Assembly: GCA_029378245.1 (NCBI GenBank)
Contig: JARKIF010000025.1
Location: forward strand, 372,001-436,000
Direction: 5' to 3'
Source: Roridomyces roridus
Lineage: Eukaryota > Basidiomycota > Agaricomycetes > Agaricales > Mycenaceae
Length of the DNA stretch: 64,000 bases
Under the pieces are notes generated by a model. That model had not been told where the DNA came from, did not search any database, and worked only from the letters and a program-made list of their open reading frames with translations. The stretch's first letter is position 1. Every line of letters begins with the position of its first letter. A program made the translations under genes and the position numbers. Of the stretch, positions 1 to 12,200 are shown piece after piece.

Positions 1-1116
1 CCGAGTCCAGCTGCCTCGGCTCTCGACTACTCGTTCTTTTGTGTTGCCAGCGCAATACCAGCGGCGTTCACGGCCACGATGTTTGAATCCTTGAGCACGG
101 TGCAAATTGGCGCAAAAACCAACTGGAATCAAATATTGATCCAACTGACAGATCATCATCACAGCCACCTGCCACTTGTCCACAATCGTCAATGAGTCGC
201 CTCCGTTGTGAGCAACCGTGTTCTGACGCATTCTTCTTCTCAACTTCTTGACTTGTTCTGCGAATCGATTCAATGGTTGCTTGCCTGTGTTCCTCTCGGC
301 GTTTCTGTCTCTGGCAAGTCTCTGGTTATTGCGCTTGCATCTGCCTTCGGACGCCCTAGTCGTGACCGTCAAAGCCCGAGGGTGGTCGCGGCGCCTCGCA
401 TTCCACTCAATACAGACCAGCCTGAGCACCTCCTTTCAACACCAACGAATCTTCTTCCAAATCCTGCATGCCGCCGGCCATCTCAAATGACCTTCGAAAT
501 ACAGCCGTGCAATACCTATGAATCGTCCAAGTATCTCCCATGAAATTCCAGCCGGGATTCGGTTCCCCCCATTGTCTCGCCGAATTTTGTTCGCGACCGC
601 CCTCCGACCAATTCCCACTCTATACATTCGGTTCCTCATCTTCAACTTGAGGCTTGAAGATTCCTCTTTCTCCCCGTCAAGACGCGCCTAACATCCACTG
701 TTCAAAGACGCACACGAAAGATACCAGACCCCAGAAGCAAAACCACCCACTTGTTCTTCTCGATTCTCAAGCTCACGAGATCTGTCGATTGGTGGGAGAT
801 CCCATCCAAGCTGAGCCACTGGACGCCGTCAGATGTACCAAAAGAGATCCGATAGCTTGTTCCCTCTACTCCGCCAAAGTGTCCTTGTTGTCCCCCAGCT
901 CCGAGAGCGACGTCCAATGGAGCGCTTGTCGATTGCGGCTACGTGGCGTCCAACTCTGGGCCGCGTTCTGTGATTCCTTTGAGGCTGTTTTCCATTCCAC
1001 AACCTGCGAGTTCCAGTTCTAATGCCAAACTCTGCAGTCCAACCTGCCCAATGAAACCAGATTGAATAGACGACATTTCTCGCCGAGATCTAGTTGACAT
1101 TTGCACTTGCTCGTGT
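1..1116. other. No supported gene
   Basis: Short open frames occur on both strands, but none shows a recognisable motif, a signal peptide or a convincing set of splice sites. Base composition is ordinary. I see nothing here that I can name. Confidence 0.4.
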
Positions 1117-2457
1117 ATGTATGGCACATATACTGTAAAATAATTATTGGAACAGATTTGGATTGCATGTGCATATGATAGCGAACTGTCGGAATACAAG
1201 TTCAGGTTGGTAGCAATTTGGGTCCCAAGTTTTCAACTTTGTCGAGAGCAACTGGCCGGGTCCAAATCTTCAGAGTAACCTCAAATTCTGGTCTGGTGGG
1301 CTTTTCAGGCAATGCCGGTTGGTCGAATCCCGGCTGATGCAGTGAATCACAGTCAATCGAAAGCTATCAGCAGCTGTTGATGGCAGACAAATAACAGTGT
1401 TGAGGTGGAACTCAAATGTGTGCAAGTAAATCTGATGGTCCAGCCATGAACGAGACTTCTGAACTGATGGATGGAAGCACTGGTTCCACGCCCAAACTAT
1501 TGTGCAGTAGGGCAAAGACACTGAGAATTGTCGCTGATCAAGTCTGGATGATGGGACATCAGTTCTGTGAATCATCGGCAGATCGGCATCGGTGGTGGGA
1601 AATGAGATGACCTTTCAATTCAGCTTTGTAAGAAAATTGTTGAATGCCCGTCAGATGCTCTCTGAGAATGGAGTTGGAATGGAGCCTCAAGATGCGACCC
1701 AAAACATTGAACCCCGATCGAGATGCAACCCAGAATCTGCGCTTGAGACGCATGTCATCACAATAATTATTTGACAGTATATCGCCCATATGTATGGGCG
1801 ATATACTGTAAAATAATTGTTGCGGGAACATCCGCTGGGAGCCCAGCTTCTGGATCCCAACTCAGTCCTGGCTCGGTAGTTTGGGTAGCATCTTGAGGCT
1901 GGCTTTTTGGGGAGCATCTGAAGAGAGTTCAACACTTTTCAGAGAAAGACTTTTCATTTCTCGACATTGACTGCCGATCTGCCGAGGATGCGGCCACCCA
2001 TGCGACACTGATGGGCTATCATCCAGACCGGGATTGCGAAAAAATGCTCCGTGTCTTTGCCTTGCTCCGCTTGTGCTCTGCATGGGTTTGGCATTTGAGT
2101 AGTAAATCCATTGCTTCTGTCTGTCTACTCAGAGTATTATCTACGCTGCTCCAGCATTGTATTTGGGAAGAGTAAAGCACATTGATTTACTGTCATATAG
2201 TGATGAACTGATAAGATCTTGTGATTAACATCTACTGGATCGCTCAAGCCGGAAAATCACCTATCAGCATTCCTAGATTATCACACCAGACCTGGCCGTG
2301 GAGACCGGAATCCAGGCAGTGACCAGCTCAAAGTACAAAATGTTGGGACCCAGATGTCTGCCAACCTGAAGTTGCGCTCCAAAACCAGATTACCACATGA
2401 ACATGCAATCCAAATGAGTTCCAATAATTATTTTACAGTATATGTGCCATACTCGTG
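1117..2457. repeat. Inverted pair of MITE-like repeats with central palindrome
   Basis: A motif of about 30 bp (TATGG...ATATACTGTAAAATAATTATTG) occurs at about 1120-1155. It recurs as a palindrome at about 1757-1822 and reverse-complemented at about 2420-2455. The palindrome centre (about 1790) is the midpoint of the outer copies. The similarity continues inward: the stretch after 1155 (GGATTGCATGT, then TTCAGGTTGG, then GGGTCCCAA) is matched in reverse complement before 2420. I read this as two diverged copies, about 670 bp each, of one non-autonomous element lying head to head. No ORF is convincing. The family is not identified, and target duplications are unclear (possibly TA). Confidence 0.6.
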
Positions 2458-3058
2458 CGTCCATTCTGTGACTTGTCTGAATCTCGAGCCCGCCCTATTT
2501 CGACTTGAGGGGTTCTTCCTCTTAGAGTGTTTGTGGATTGCGCTCGCACCATGGTGGCAGAAAACAAACACGGAGTCAGCAGAGGGTTGGGAGGATGCCG
2601 AGGCCACCATCAGCCCGGGCGGCAGCCTCGGCCCCCGACGCAACACAGGGTTTCAGCGCGGACCCCAAACCATTAGGAGTTGTCGACGACGCATCCGCGC
2701 AGGAACCCCAAACACCCTAGGAGGAGGACAACAGATGAAGATGTTGGGATTTACGCCGTCAGCGTGTTGATCCGTGTTGAACTGATTCCAAGTTTGCAAT
2801 CGCAAGCCAGTTAAGGTAAGATGCGTTAGGGCAAACGGATGCCCAACGCCTACATTTCAGCAGGCTTATATACTACTTTACAATGTAACTAGAATGTTCT
2901 ACAAAAATCTAAGAAACTGTATCAGTCAGCAAAAGGGAATATTCCAGAAGGTTCTCGAGGGTGGCGAAGCATGTCATGCCAGAAACCCAAATTCCCAACA
3001 GAAGATGACTCACGGAGGCACACAGCATGAACAGCAACAGCAGTGTTATGAGTACAAA
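2458..3058. other. No supported gene
   Basis: Intergenic DNA between the inverted MITE pair and the minisatellite. Short overlapping ORFs on both strands lack any recognisable feature. Confidence 0.35.
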
Positions 3059-3560
3059 CCACAAACTTGATAAACAGAGCCACACGCGGCGGGGTCAAAA
3101 ACAGAACCGCACGCGGCAGGGTCGAAGACAGAACTGCACGCAGCAGGATAGCAGAAACCGCACGCAGTGGGATAGCAGAGCAGAACCGCACACAGCGGGA
3201 TAGCAGAACAGAACCACACGCAGTGGGATAGCAGAACAGAACCGCACGCAGCGGGGTCGAAAAAAAACAGAACTGCACACGGCGGGATAGCAGAACAGAA
3301 CCGCACGCAGCGGGATAGCAGAACAGAACCACACGCAGTGGGATAGCAGAACAGAACCGCACACAGCGGGATAGCAGAACAGAAACACACGCAGTGGGAT
3401 AGCAGAACAGAACCGCACACAGCGGGATAGCAGAACAGAACCACACGCAGTGGGATAGCAGAATAGAACCGCATGCAGCAGGGTCGAAAAACAGAACCGC
3501 ATGCAGCGGGATAGCAGAGCAGAACCGCACGCAGCGGGATGGCAGAACAGAACCGCAACA
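3059..3560. repeat. 28-bp minisatellite
   Basis: About 17 tandem copies of a 28-bp unit, consensus CGCACGCAGCGGGATAGC followed by AGAACAGAAC. Occasional variants carry GGGTCGAAAAA in place of the GGGATAGCAG core. Because 28 is not a multiple of three, a stop-free unit gives long ORFs in all three minus-strand frames. Those ORFs are artefacts. The array decays into looser GCAGCGGGTCCAGAAGACAG-like copies up to about 3730. Confidence 0.9.
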
Positions 3561-3730
3561 GTGGGATCACGCGCAACGCACATTCAGAAAAACAGAGCCG
3601 CTACACGCGGGTTCAGAAGGCAGAGCCGCAAGAGTGGGAACAGAAAACAGAGCCGCAGCAGCGGGTCCAGAAGACAGAATCGCTACGCGCGGGATCGAAA
3701 CAAGAGGAGAGACGAGTCGCGATCAGACAG

Positions 3731-5690
3731 GAGGGACGCAGGATGAACACTGTGACACAAAGATAGAACAATAACAGAGGGACCCAAGACGCAGACGCAA
3801 GGATTCACAATGCGGGAGGCAGCACAGGACGGACACAAAGACACAACAGAGGGGTGCCAAAAGGCAGAGAGTTCATTGGGAAGTGACGATATTGATGTGA
3901 GGATACAGGAGGTAGTGACGACAACGTGCAACGTGCAACGTGTAACGGGCAGCGGGCGACTACGAATCGGGATGGCCCAAGCCGCGGGTAGATGGCAGCA
4001 GCAGCACCAGCACCCGAAAAAACCCTAGGCAATGGCTTGAGGAGTAGCAGAGAGAAGGAAGGCGAAGAGAAGAGGAAGAGGAAGCACTCGAGCCACCTCG
4101 CACGTCAGAGGCACAAAAAGAACGGCGCCGCCGAGGGCGACGATGCCAGCGTGCGAGGTGGCTCGAGACAAAGAGCAACGTGACAACGTGATGTGGTGAC
4201 GGTTGCTGATCCACAAACTCGGTTTGTGGAGCACTCGTGCCTCACACTCCGTCAAACCATCAAGTAATCAGTCTGGGACTTCGCAGTCGACCACCACAAC
4301 GAGTCCTCCTCATGACCTATGACACGACCCATGTCTTACTCCCGATCATATCTGGCCGAGACCGTTTGCTAAACCCAGCGAGCCCTCTTGCCCATTTCAT
4401 CCTCAAAGCTCCTTAAACCATGGTATCATTCGACTCTGATGTAAAGTAAAGCGTCAAGACTCAACGATCCCCCAGCGCGAGCTCAAGTGCAGTACTGTGC
4501 CGGGAACATTAGCGATTTATGTTACCTTCCGGAAGTTCTGAATCCACGGTGGTGTTTGTCCCGAACTTGACCTCCCTCTCGATCAACCCGTGTCTCGGCG
4601 AAAGTTGAGATTCCCTTTGACGGGTTCGCAAGCGTGAATTGCTTGAGTCACGAAATTGACCTCCACTGCTTCCCTCCAGTCTATCCAGCCTACCTACATC
4701 ATTCCTTGCCTGCGACGATACCATCTTCATCCCAACTGTCTAGCTCGTCGAGCTCATGTTTCGTTCGATTCAATACCGGGTTCATGCGTCATTTGCGTCC
4801 ATTCCTCCATTCCTCCAAGATCTTACATTAGACGTGGCACGCCACGCCATCCTTGGTTTTGCTCACAACATTCAGGTCGCCGACAGTTATTCAAAGCAGC
4901 GCCTCGCCTCTGACACCGGCTGGTGGCTTGCGCACTGTTTGCTCGCGCCACCACTTCAGCAAATATTCGTGATAGCCGATCGACTTCAGCCAACCTTCTC
5001 GCCTCTCATTGGCCTCGTGTATGTATCTGTCGAGGTAATGCACCTCCGCTATCACTACGACGTTAACCTGATAACCACGTCGGATTCGTGTGCACAAAGT
5101 CAGCATAATTCCAGGGCCTGATATCGATGTCTCGAGTGCATGGCAGCTGGGCTGCAATTTGTATTGCCCACAGTGAGCATGTCCATTCGATATTCTGCCG
5201 GTGAATTGCCTTGAACATTGGAAGAATTGTCCATGAACAGGAAAGTGAAGTAACCGGGCCTAAAGGTTCAGCACCCGCCTCGCAGAGGCCTAATCCCAGG
5301 TCATAGGATAATCAGGGGTCCTATGTTGAGTGACGGGTGACACCCCGTGAACATATGGTCGTAATGCTATAGTACTAGATATTTATCCTATAGTAGAGCC
5401 CAATATATATATGTGTGTGTCTGTTGTGAGTATAAGAAATAGATATAGCACGGCAGTAGGCCCGGATCAAGTGAGAGAGAGTAAATTATGGATTAGGACC
5501 TAGGTAAAGAAACGAAGGAGTGCGAGCTGGAATTTCCAAGGAATGGAGTTATGTTGTTCAAGACAGAACCATCAAGCAGGGGGCAGGATACAGTCGGTGC
5601 CATTGTCATCACAAGAGCCCTGGGTCTTGGGGTCCTGCACACTGTATATTGTGGGTCAGATCCGAAATGTATGTACGCAGAACGAGCGAC
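3731..5690. other. Intergenic; no supported gene
   Basis: Contains an 18-bp perfect inverted repeat (listed separately) and AT-rich stretches with no recognisable coding unit. A stretch of about 40 bp at 5265-5305 (GTTCAGCACCCGCCTCGCAG onward) resembles 24187-24222 inside a hAT-like element, so part of this interval is probably old transposon sequence. Confidence 0.4.
4087..4167. repeat. 18-bp perfect inverted repeat
   Basis: CTCGAGCCACCTCGCACG at 4087-4104 is repeated in perfect reverse complement at 4150-4167 across a GC-rich 45-nt loop. It could be a hairpin, a pair of regulator half-sites or the ends of a very small element. No flanking duplication is evident. Confidence 0.5.
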
Positions 5691-7080
5691 TTACATCGAC
5701 TGGATCGACTCGGCCGGGCCAGGCTTGGTCGGGAGATGCGGGAAGGGCGACTTGCACACCTGTTGAACATCCTTGCTGGTCAATGTGGGCGGGAAGAACG
5801 CCTGTGCCTGTGCCGCGGAGAGCTTTGCAGCCGCAGGGATGACCTCAGAGCAATCCGTCATCTTGGCCACGTTCTGTCCGAGACTCTGCATCTTGTAGAA
5901 CGACTTTTGGAACGCCTGGGCCATCTTTGCCTGGTTGTTCACGTTGCCCTGCCAGAGGCAAGCCGTGGCCGGATCACGGGCCAGTGCAAAGTCCGACTGA
6001 AGGCGCAGCTCGCCCTTGATGGGAGTGTCCTCCTCTCCCTTGTTTTGGCTACCGCCGAGCGTCTTGTTACCGATCAAGAGGGTTTCGAGGTAGAACTGAG
6101 TGTCGAAGAGGGATGGTGTCGAGTCGAACGGAACACCGGCGGCATCAGGATCAACATCGTCAGCGCCGGCGATGGAGTGACTGTTACGATGGTAAGTGAG
6201 GATAGAGTACATGATGAGACTGACTCACGAGGCAAGCAGGGCCACGGTATCCGCAGCGGTGAGACCAGCATCGGCCATTCGGGCAAGAATAGTCTGCGCA
6301 CTCTCTGGAACCAGGTTCAAATATGATCATGTTCGAATCAAAATACATACGGAAGGCCTCCGGCACGGTTCCATCGGGAGCGGGGAACTTGGCATCCACA
6401 CGTCCGAGAAGGAAAGGAGGCTGCAGTACTCCCGGGCATTTAGTCAGGCCAACCGCGGCAGCGAACTGGATGCTATTCCGAGGTCAGCAGAAAAAATTAA
6501 GACTTGAAATATTACCATACAAGTCGCCAACTCCGATGGCTCCGCGGTGCTTTTCGATGAAAGGCGCCTCGAGGTTGAACGCGTCGGCAATACCGAGGTT
6601 GGCATCGTAGCCAATTTCTGTCTCGCCAAAGATGAACATGGATCCGTCTGCACCGGTACTGCGGGTAAAGTCAGGCACAGTTCACAGGGGCATCGGATCT
6701 GTCGCATACCCGAACTTTGGATTGTGTTGCGAGAAACCGATGGCGTCGTGGAAGGCCACACGAAGCTGCATTTGAAATGAGATTGACTTGTGAGTCACCT
6801 CAAAGGAATGCGTACAATAGCGTGGGCAGCGTCACCGCACCCAGAGTCACCAAACATGTTGGCCTGTATATCCTCGAGAACGGGGAAAAGAGCGCAACAT
6901 TTGGGATTCGAGGCCGAGTTCTTGCCGTCGGGGCACAGATGCTTGGCGGGGATGGTGGCCGCCGCTATGAGCTTGGGTAAGTCACCATAGACAGTGGCCC
7001 TGAGGGAATCACCCACCATTGGCAACACCGCTGATAGCAGCAGTCAGTGCGAGAGAGGCAACAAGAGAAGTCCAAGTCAT
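5691..7080 (-). CDS. Class II haem peroxidase (generic or atypical Mn type)
   Basis: Spliced by eye into seven exons: 7017-7080, 6816-6964, 6710-6765, 6521-6658, 6351-6472, 6229-6304 and 5691-6180. They join in frame to 364 residues, normal for secreted fungal class II peroxidases, which oxidise phenolics or lignin fragments with H2O2. The start (MTWTSLVASLALTAAISG) is a signal peptide. The distal haem segment is LRVAFHDAIGFSQ, calcium-site TGADGS follows, then GDFIQFAAAVG. The proximal haem ligand is in LLASHSIAGADDVDP. The Mn(II) site of manganese peroxidases uses two Glu just before the distal helix and one Asp after the proximal His. Here those positions read D, A and D, so the site is incomplete. 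The lignin-peroxidase Trp position, five residues before the proximal His, is Ala. I therefore prefer a generic or atypical peroxidase. The protein ends shortly after the last cysteine (VQQVC), without the long tail of long MnPs. Confidence 0.9.
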
Positions 7081-7148
7081 TGAAGGAGAAGAAGAAGAAG
7101 AAGGATCCGGAATGTTTGAACTGAGGAATGTCGCTCAAGTTGGGCAGC

Positions 7149-7155
7149 TTTTATA
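7149..7155 (-). promoter_or_regulatory. TATA box of the peroxidase gene
   Basis: TATAAAA on the minus strand, about 70 bp upstream of the start codon at 7080. Position and motif fit a fungal core promoter; no regulator sites were identified. Confidence 0.5.
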
Positions 7156-9137
7156 CATGGCAGACCTCTGAATGCGCTCGTGTCGGCAACAGCATTCGCC
7201 GTCGAGTCAAAGGTGAAACTGTCCCGAGTGGCGACCATTGAGTGGCGGGAAAATGTTATAGCTACCCTGAACTCGACACGGTCCCGACGTCCGAACAGCA
7301 TTCACCAGCGGCACCCACTGTCCCACTTCTGATCCGTGGTGAAATATTACCATGAATGGCAAGGTGACAAACCTGAACCCCAGGTAAGGCTGAGAATAGT
7401 TTGATTCTTATTCCCAAACGAACGTCGAGCTATGTGCGGCTGTCAAGTGGTCTTGACTTGCCGTGTGTTTGTGAATTCCTTCACGTTTTATTGCGACTCC
7501 CGAGGCCTTCGGAGTTGTGGCTTTGAATTTCGTGGGCGTATCTACGCTGTGAACACCGGCCGAGTGAATTCCAGGAGCTCTAGAATCAGATGTGTCGGCG
7601 ACCCCAAGAGTCAGGCAACGGTAATCATCTACCGGGGTAGGCGTCGCAATAAGTAGACACCCACCGGCGACGGGTTGATGCTGCGTTCAATGCATTCCTC
7701 GAAGCAGTGCAACGGGGGTGCTCAAACGTCGGCCTCGATCAAACCGTCGGTCTGGATCTACCGGTAAGAAAGTGCTCTATTTTGGCTGTGCTGAGATTCG
7801 GCCCCAAGTCCCCGAGTGCCAAGGTAGTGGTAAATGCAGTCGGGAACCACGCTAATTACACTGGCCTTTTGGGTTCAACCTGGAGTTCCAACTTCCATCT
7901 CAAGCTCTTTGACTCCTAACACAAACCGGTAAGTAGATCTCAAACTTTTGAGCTCCCGCGAGCAAAAAGTTTGCACGTCAAGGTATTCCACATGGTCAAT
8001 GGATAAAAAAAAAGAGAAACGCGCGCCCAGTCGAACAGAACGAGTGCCTGGGCTCGAATTGGACGAGGCCAATCTTGGATGTGACCGTGGTTAGGAATTT
8101 TCGGGACATTGCGCAGGGGCACTGAACCTGGTTAAGTTGAGCTTTGTGCATGCGCCTTGCCATGAGCAGCCTGACATCGTCGGCACAGGAAGACGCCGGG
8201 GCGACTGATATTGATCTATGACTGATGATATCATCGCAGCCGCCTCCGAGGCTTATCCACGTCGGTCGTCGTCGGACGACTCCACCCCTCCGCAGCGCGT
8301 TGGGCGCGTAAACTCAACTCGATGTATTCAAAGCACTCCTGCAAATCGCGCATGACAATCGACAACCGACAGGGTCTGGTCAGGAAGCGGGCTGTCGACA
8401 CGAGTCGGCTTGCTCTTCCCGGGGACACGGTGCTCCTCGTGGGCTTCTACAACCACCACTTCATCTTTATCCTCCTCCTCCCTCATCCTCTGCGACGTCC
8501 GTGTCAGTTTCATGGTGCGTCTTGCGGTGGATGCGATGATACTCTATACCAAGGAGCCGTAGTCACACCACTGGACTTGACACGTTGTACCAGGCAGATG
8601 AAATCGACCTTCAGGTACGCCTCCGGCCAATCCGACCACTGATACTCACGGCGTCCAGTTTTCATCGATCGTCGGCATCTCCTTTTGAATCGCGCTGGAA
8701 ATGAATACAAACACCGTCGTTCTCGGAAACGTGGTACGCCCTCAATTGTTCCGCCTGCGGCCTCCCCCTGTACTTAATCACCTCGGTCAGGAACTGTATT
8801 GTCTCGCGGGAGAACACGCGCTTCCGTATCTCTCCGTGCCACGTTTCCACCGAACTGAACTGTCTGGGGCGGCCCCTTTGATGTGTCTCGATCGTGGTGA
8901 GGGCGTCTCAGCACAGAACGACGTGTATTATGTTGCAAGTACATCGAATCTCTGGACCACTCCGTACTCAACCCTGGCCTTGTTCATCCAGTTCTCACAT
9001 CGATTTTATCTGCACGATTTCACCCACCCGCCGACCTCGACAAGCCATATGATCAGATCTCCGAGCGGAAGAAGCACGTTGCCGCGGATTCATTTCTGTC
9101 TCCCATCTCACACCCGCCCAGTCTCACTTTCCACGAC
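7156..9137. other. Intergenic; weak unrecognised minus-strand coding candidate
   Basis: About 2 kb between the divergent peroxidase and the giant gene. On the minus strand at 8230-8850 there are stop-free stretches (for example one containing ETIQFLTEVIKYRGRPQ) with plausible donor GTGAGTATC and acceptor TTTCCAG sites. I could not assemble a coherent protein or recognise a family, so no gene is called. Confidence 0.25.
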
Positions 9138-9144
9138 TATAAAT
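9138..9144 (+). promoter_or_regulatory. TATA box of the giant hydrophobin-like gene
   Basis: TATAAAT 147 bp upstream of the start codon at 9291, followed by a CT-rich tract. The distance leaves room for a 5' untranslated leader of about 110 bp. TTTGTAG at 9261-9267 could be the acceptor of a leader intron. Confidence 0.45.
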
Positions 9145-9290
9145 TCGATGCTACTGCCCCTTTTGAATCTCAACAAACCCTCCCCGGGTTCGCTCTCACG
9201 CTTCTTCACGACCTCGACTCACGGCTCTAACGATTGACGAACGACTAACGCTTCTAACGATTTGTAGGAACATAGACTCTTACAGCAACG

Positions 9291-12200
9291 ATGAAGGCGG
9301 CTATTGTGCTTGCTTTTGTGTTATCTTTGACGACTTTGGCCGTCGACGCAGCGCCTCGGGATACCAATGCCCGGCGTCTTGCTCGCGGTCTTCCTCCCCT
9401 CCCACCTGTTCGTCGCAAGCCCGGTGCGCCTCTCCTTGCCTCATCCTCTGCTTGACACTAAGCTCTATCTATTCAGGTGCGAAACGCATCCAGGCGTCGG
9501 CGACTCCATTCCAATGCGCGGCCAAAAAGAATTTTTGCTGCGACAATATCGAGGCTTCGAGCAGCGCTGATGCCAGCCACTACCTCAACGGTCTCGGGAT
9601 TCCATCCAACAGTTATGGGGCGCAGATTGGTACCGGGTGTGTTGTGATGACGGGGGATTCTTGGTGCGTCGCCTAAGATTTCCTCCCTCTTGTTTGATGC
9701 CTATTGGTGAACGAATAGCTCGTCGGATAGCCGTCCTGCGACTTGCTGTGGCAATATTATGGGCCCGGATCTCGTCGGTATTGATTGTGCTCCCGTCGTT
9801 GTTTCCTCGTCTTCGTCCTCGCATCCGGCTTCGTCGACTTCTGCTACTGCACGCTCGAGTGCTAGCTCGTCTGCATCTTCTGTACGCTCCTCCTCCGTCT
9901 CTGTGTCTCATACATCCAGCGCCTCGTCGGTGGGACGCTCTAGCGCGTCGTCAGCGTCTGGTCATGCCAGCGGCTCGGCCTCGTCTGTGATCCGCTCGAG
10001 CTCTGCGCCTGGATCTTCTGCAGCGCGGTCGAGTGCTTCATCGGCGTCGACTCGGAGTTCCTCGGCGGCTGCTTCCTATCACACCAGCAGCTCCTCGTCC
10101 GTGGCTCCCTCTTCCCATGCAAGCTCCGCCTCTTCTGCATCTCGTGCTTCCAGTAGTGCGAGTGCCTTGTCTGCCTCCTCAGTGCATTCAAGCGGTTCAT
10201 CTGCGTCGGCGCGCCCTTCGAGTGGCTCGTACTCGGCGTCGGCATCGTCTGCGCGTGCTAGTAACTCTGCGTCCTCTGCAGTTCACTCGAGCGTGTCCTC
10301 GGCGTCGGCTCCTTCCTCGAGTAGTGTGTCAGTCTCGCGTGCCAGCAGCGTCCATTCCAGTTCGGTATCCTCGGCATATCATTCCAGCGCCAGTGTTTCT
10401 GCTTCTCGGCACAGTAGCATCTCCTCAAGTGGTAGCGCCTCGGCCTCGCGGGGTAGCAGTTCCATGTCTATCTCTGCTTCGCGGGCAAGTAGCTCGGGCT
10501 CATCTACGGTTCACACCAGCGCTTCGTCAGTATCCCTCCGTCCGTCGATGAGCCCTTCGTCCTCGCGGGCCAGTAGCCTCAGCTTTGCTTCTTCCTCCCG
10601 CGTATCCTCCTCGGCCATCTCCGCCTCTCGTACGAGCAGCGTCTCTTCCGCACCCTCAGCATCGGCGACTGCATTCCAATGCGGGTCAAAGAACAAGTTC
10701 TGCTGCTCCAACGTCGAGGCTGCTAACAGCGCCGACGGTCTTGGCGTCCTCAACGGAGTTGGGTTGAACCCTGACAGCTGCGGGGAGGAAATTGGGACTG
10801 GGTGTGTGCCGATGGTTGGGGGCTCTTGGTGCGTTGATTCTTTAATTTTTCGTTTCATGAGTAATTGATTTTGGATTCCAGCTCTCCGGGAACGACCCCC
10901 GCTGAATGTTGTGGTAATACGGTGGGACCAAATAAAGTGGCCATCGACTGCACGCGCGTACCTGTTTCTTCTTCAGCCTCGCGGACGGCTTCCTCGACTT
11001 CCACTTTGCCGACCGCCTCGTCCAGTGCGCGGAGTTCTGTATCCGCAGCCTCGGCATCATCGGCATCACTCCGCCCGTCGAGCAGTACCGTTTCGGCTTC
11101 TCGTGCAAGTGGCTCATCGTCGGCATCTGGTTCACAGGCTATCTCGGCATCGGCCTCTTCGGCTTCGATTCGCTCCAGCAGCCTGGCGTCTCACCCCAGC
11201 TCATCGGCATCTTCGGCGGGATCCGGGTCACATGCCAGCAGTGCTGTGTCACCGTCGGCATCATCACGTGCAAGTGCCGCCTCTTCTTCTTCTGCGTTGT
11301 CGTCTCGTAGCTCCAGCGCGTCAAGCAGCGTCGCGTCGTCTCATGTCAGTGGTTCGGTTTCTTCTGCGTCTCGATCCGCATCAGTCTCTGCGAGCAGTGG
11401 GCGGAGCTCGGCTGCCGGTGAGTATCTTTCGTTTTTAGCTTTGGATCTGTTGAAGTAATTCTTCGTAGGCTCTTCCTCTGTGCAATCACGCTCGAGTGGT
11501 GTATCGTCGGCGTCCTCCCACGGATCAATTACTAGTTCGGCGTCGTCGAACCCGAGTAGCTCAATTCACAGCTCGGCTTCCTCGGCGTCTGCTGCTTCTC
11601 GTGGCTCTTCAGCGGGTGAGTGTCTCGTATTCTTCATATCCATTCCGTCACTAAATAATTTGCGATTAGTATCGTCTTCGGCACGCCCAAGTGCCAGTAG
11701 CGTCGTTTCCTCGGCACACGCTTCTGTATCTTCTGCCTCTGCCTCGAGTTCCAGTCGTATCTCCTCTGCTGGTACGTATACCACCCTTTTGGACCGTTTG
11801 GTTTTAAATCAACCTTCGTGTAGGATATTCTTCCTCTTCCCCGCACTCGAGATCGAGCTCCGTCCCAAGTGCAAGCAGCTCAGCGGTGTCTTCTGCCTCT
11901 GGCTCCGTCTCCGCTAGTCGTTTGAGTTCTGGTGCCTCCTCTGCTAGCGCTCCGCATTCCAGTGGCTCTGCATCCTCGGTATATCCTTCAGTGTCCCGCT
12001 CGTCGGTGATTTCGTCCAGTAGTGGAAGAGGTTCGAGCTCCACGGCTGGTGCGTATTGCTTTCTTTCCTCCATTGAATGTGATCATTGAAATTGTTTGTA
12101 GGATCTCCTGCGTCGTCCCGTGCGAGTAGTTCTCCGTCACCCTCTCACTCTGGGTCGGCTTATTCGAGTAGCGCTCGGAGTTCCTCTGCTAGTGGTGAGT

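Noticed and set aside
2922..3583. Three overlapping minus-strand ORFs with Cys/Ala/Leu repeats
   Set aside because: They arise in all three frames from a 28-bp stop-free minisatellite; no start context or domain supports them.
5265..5310. Possible tRNA or SINE-like box
   Set aside because: The GTTCAGC...GAGGCC stretch recurs at 24187, but no cloverleaf or A/B boxes could be drawn.
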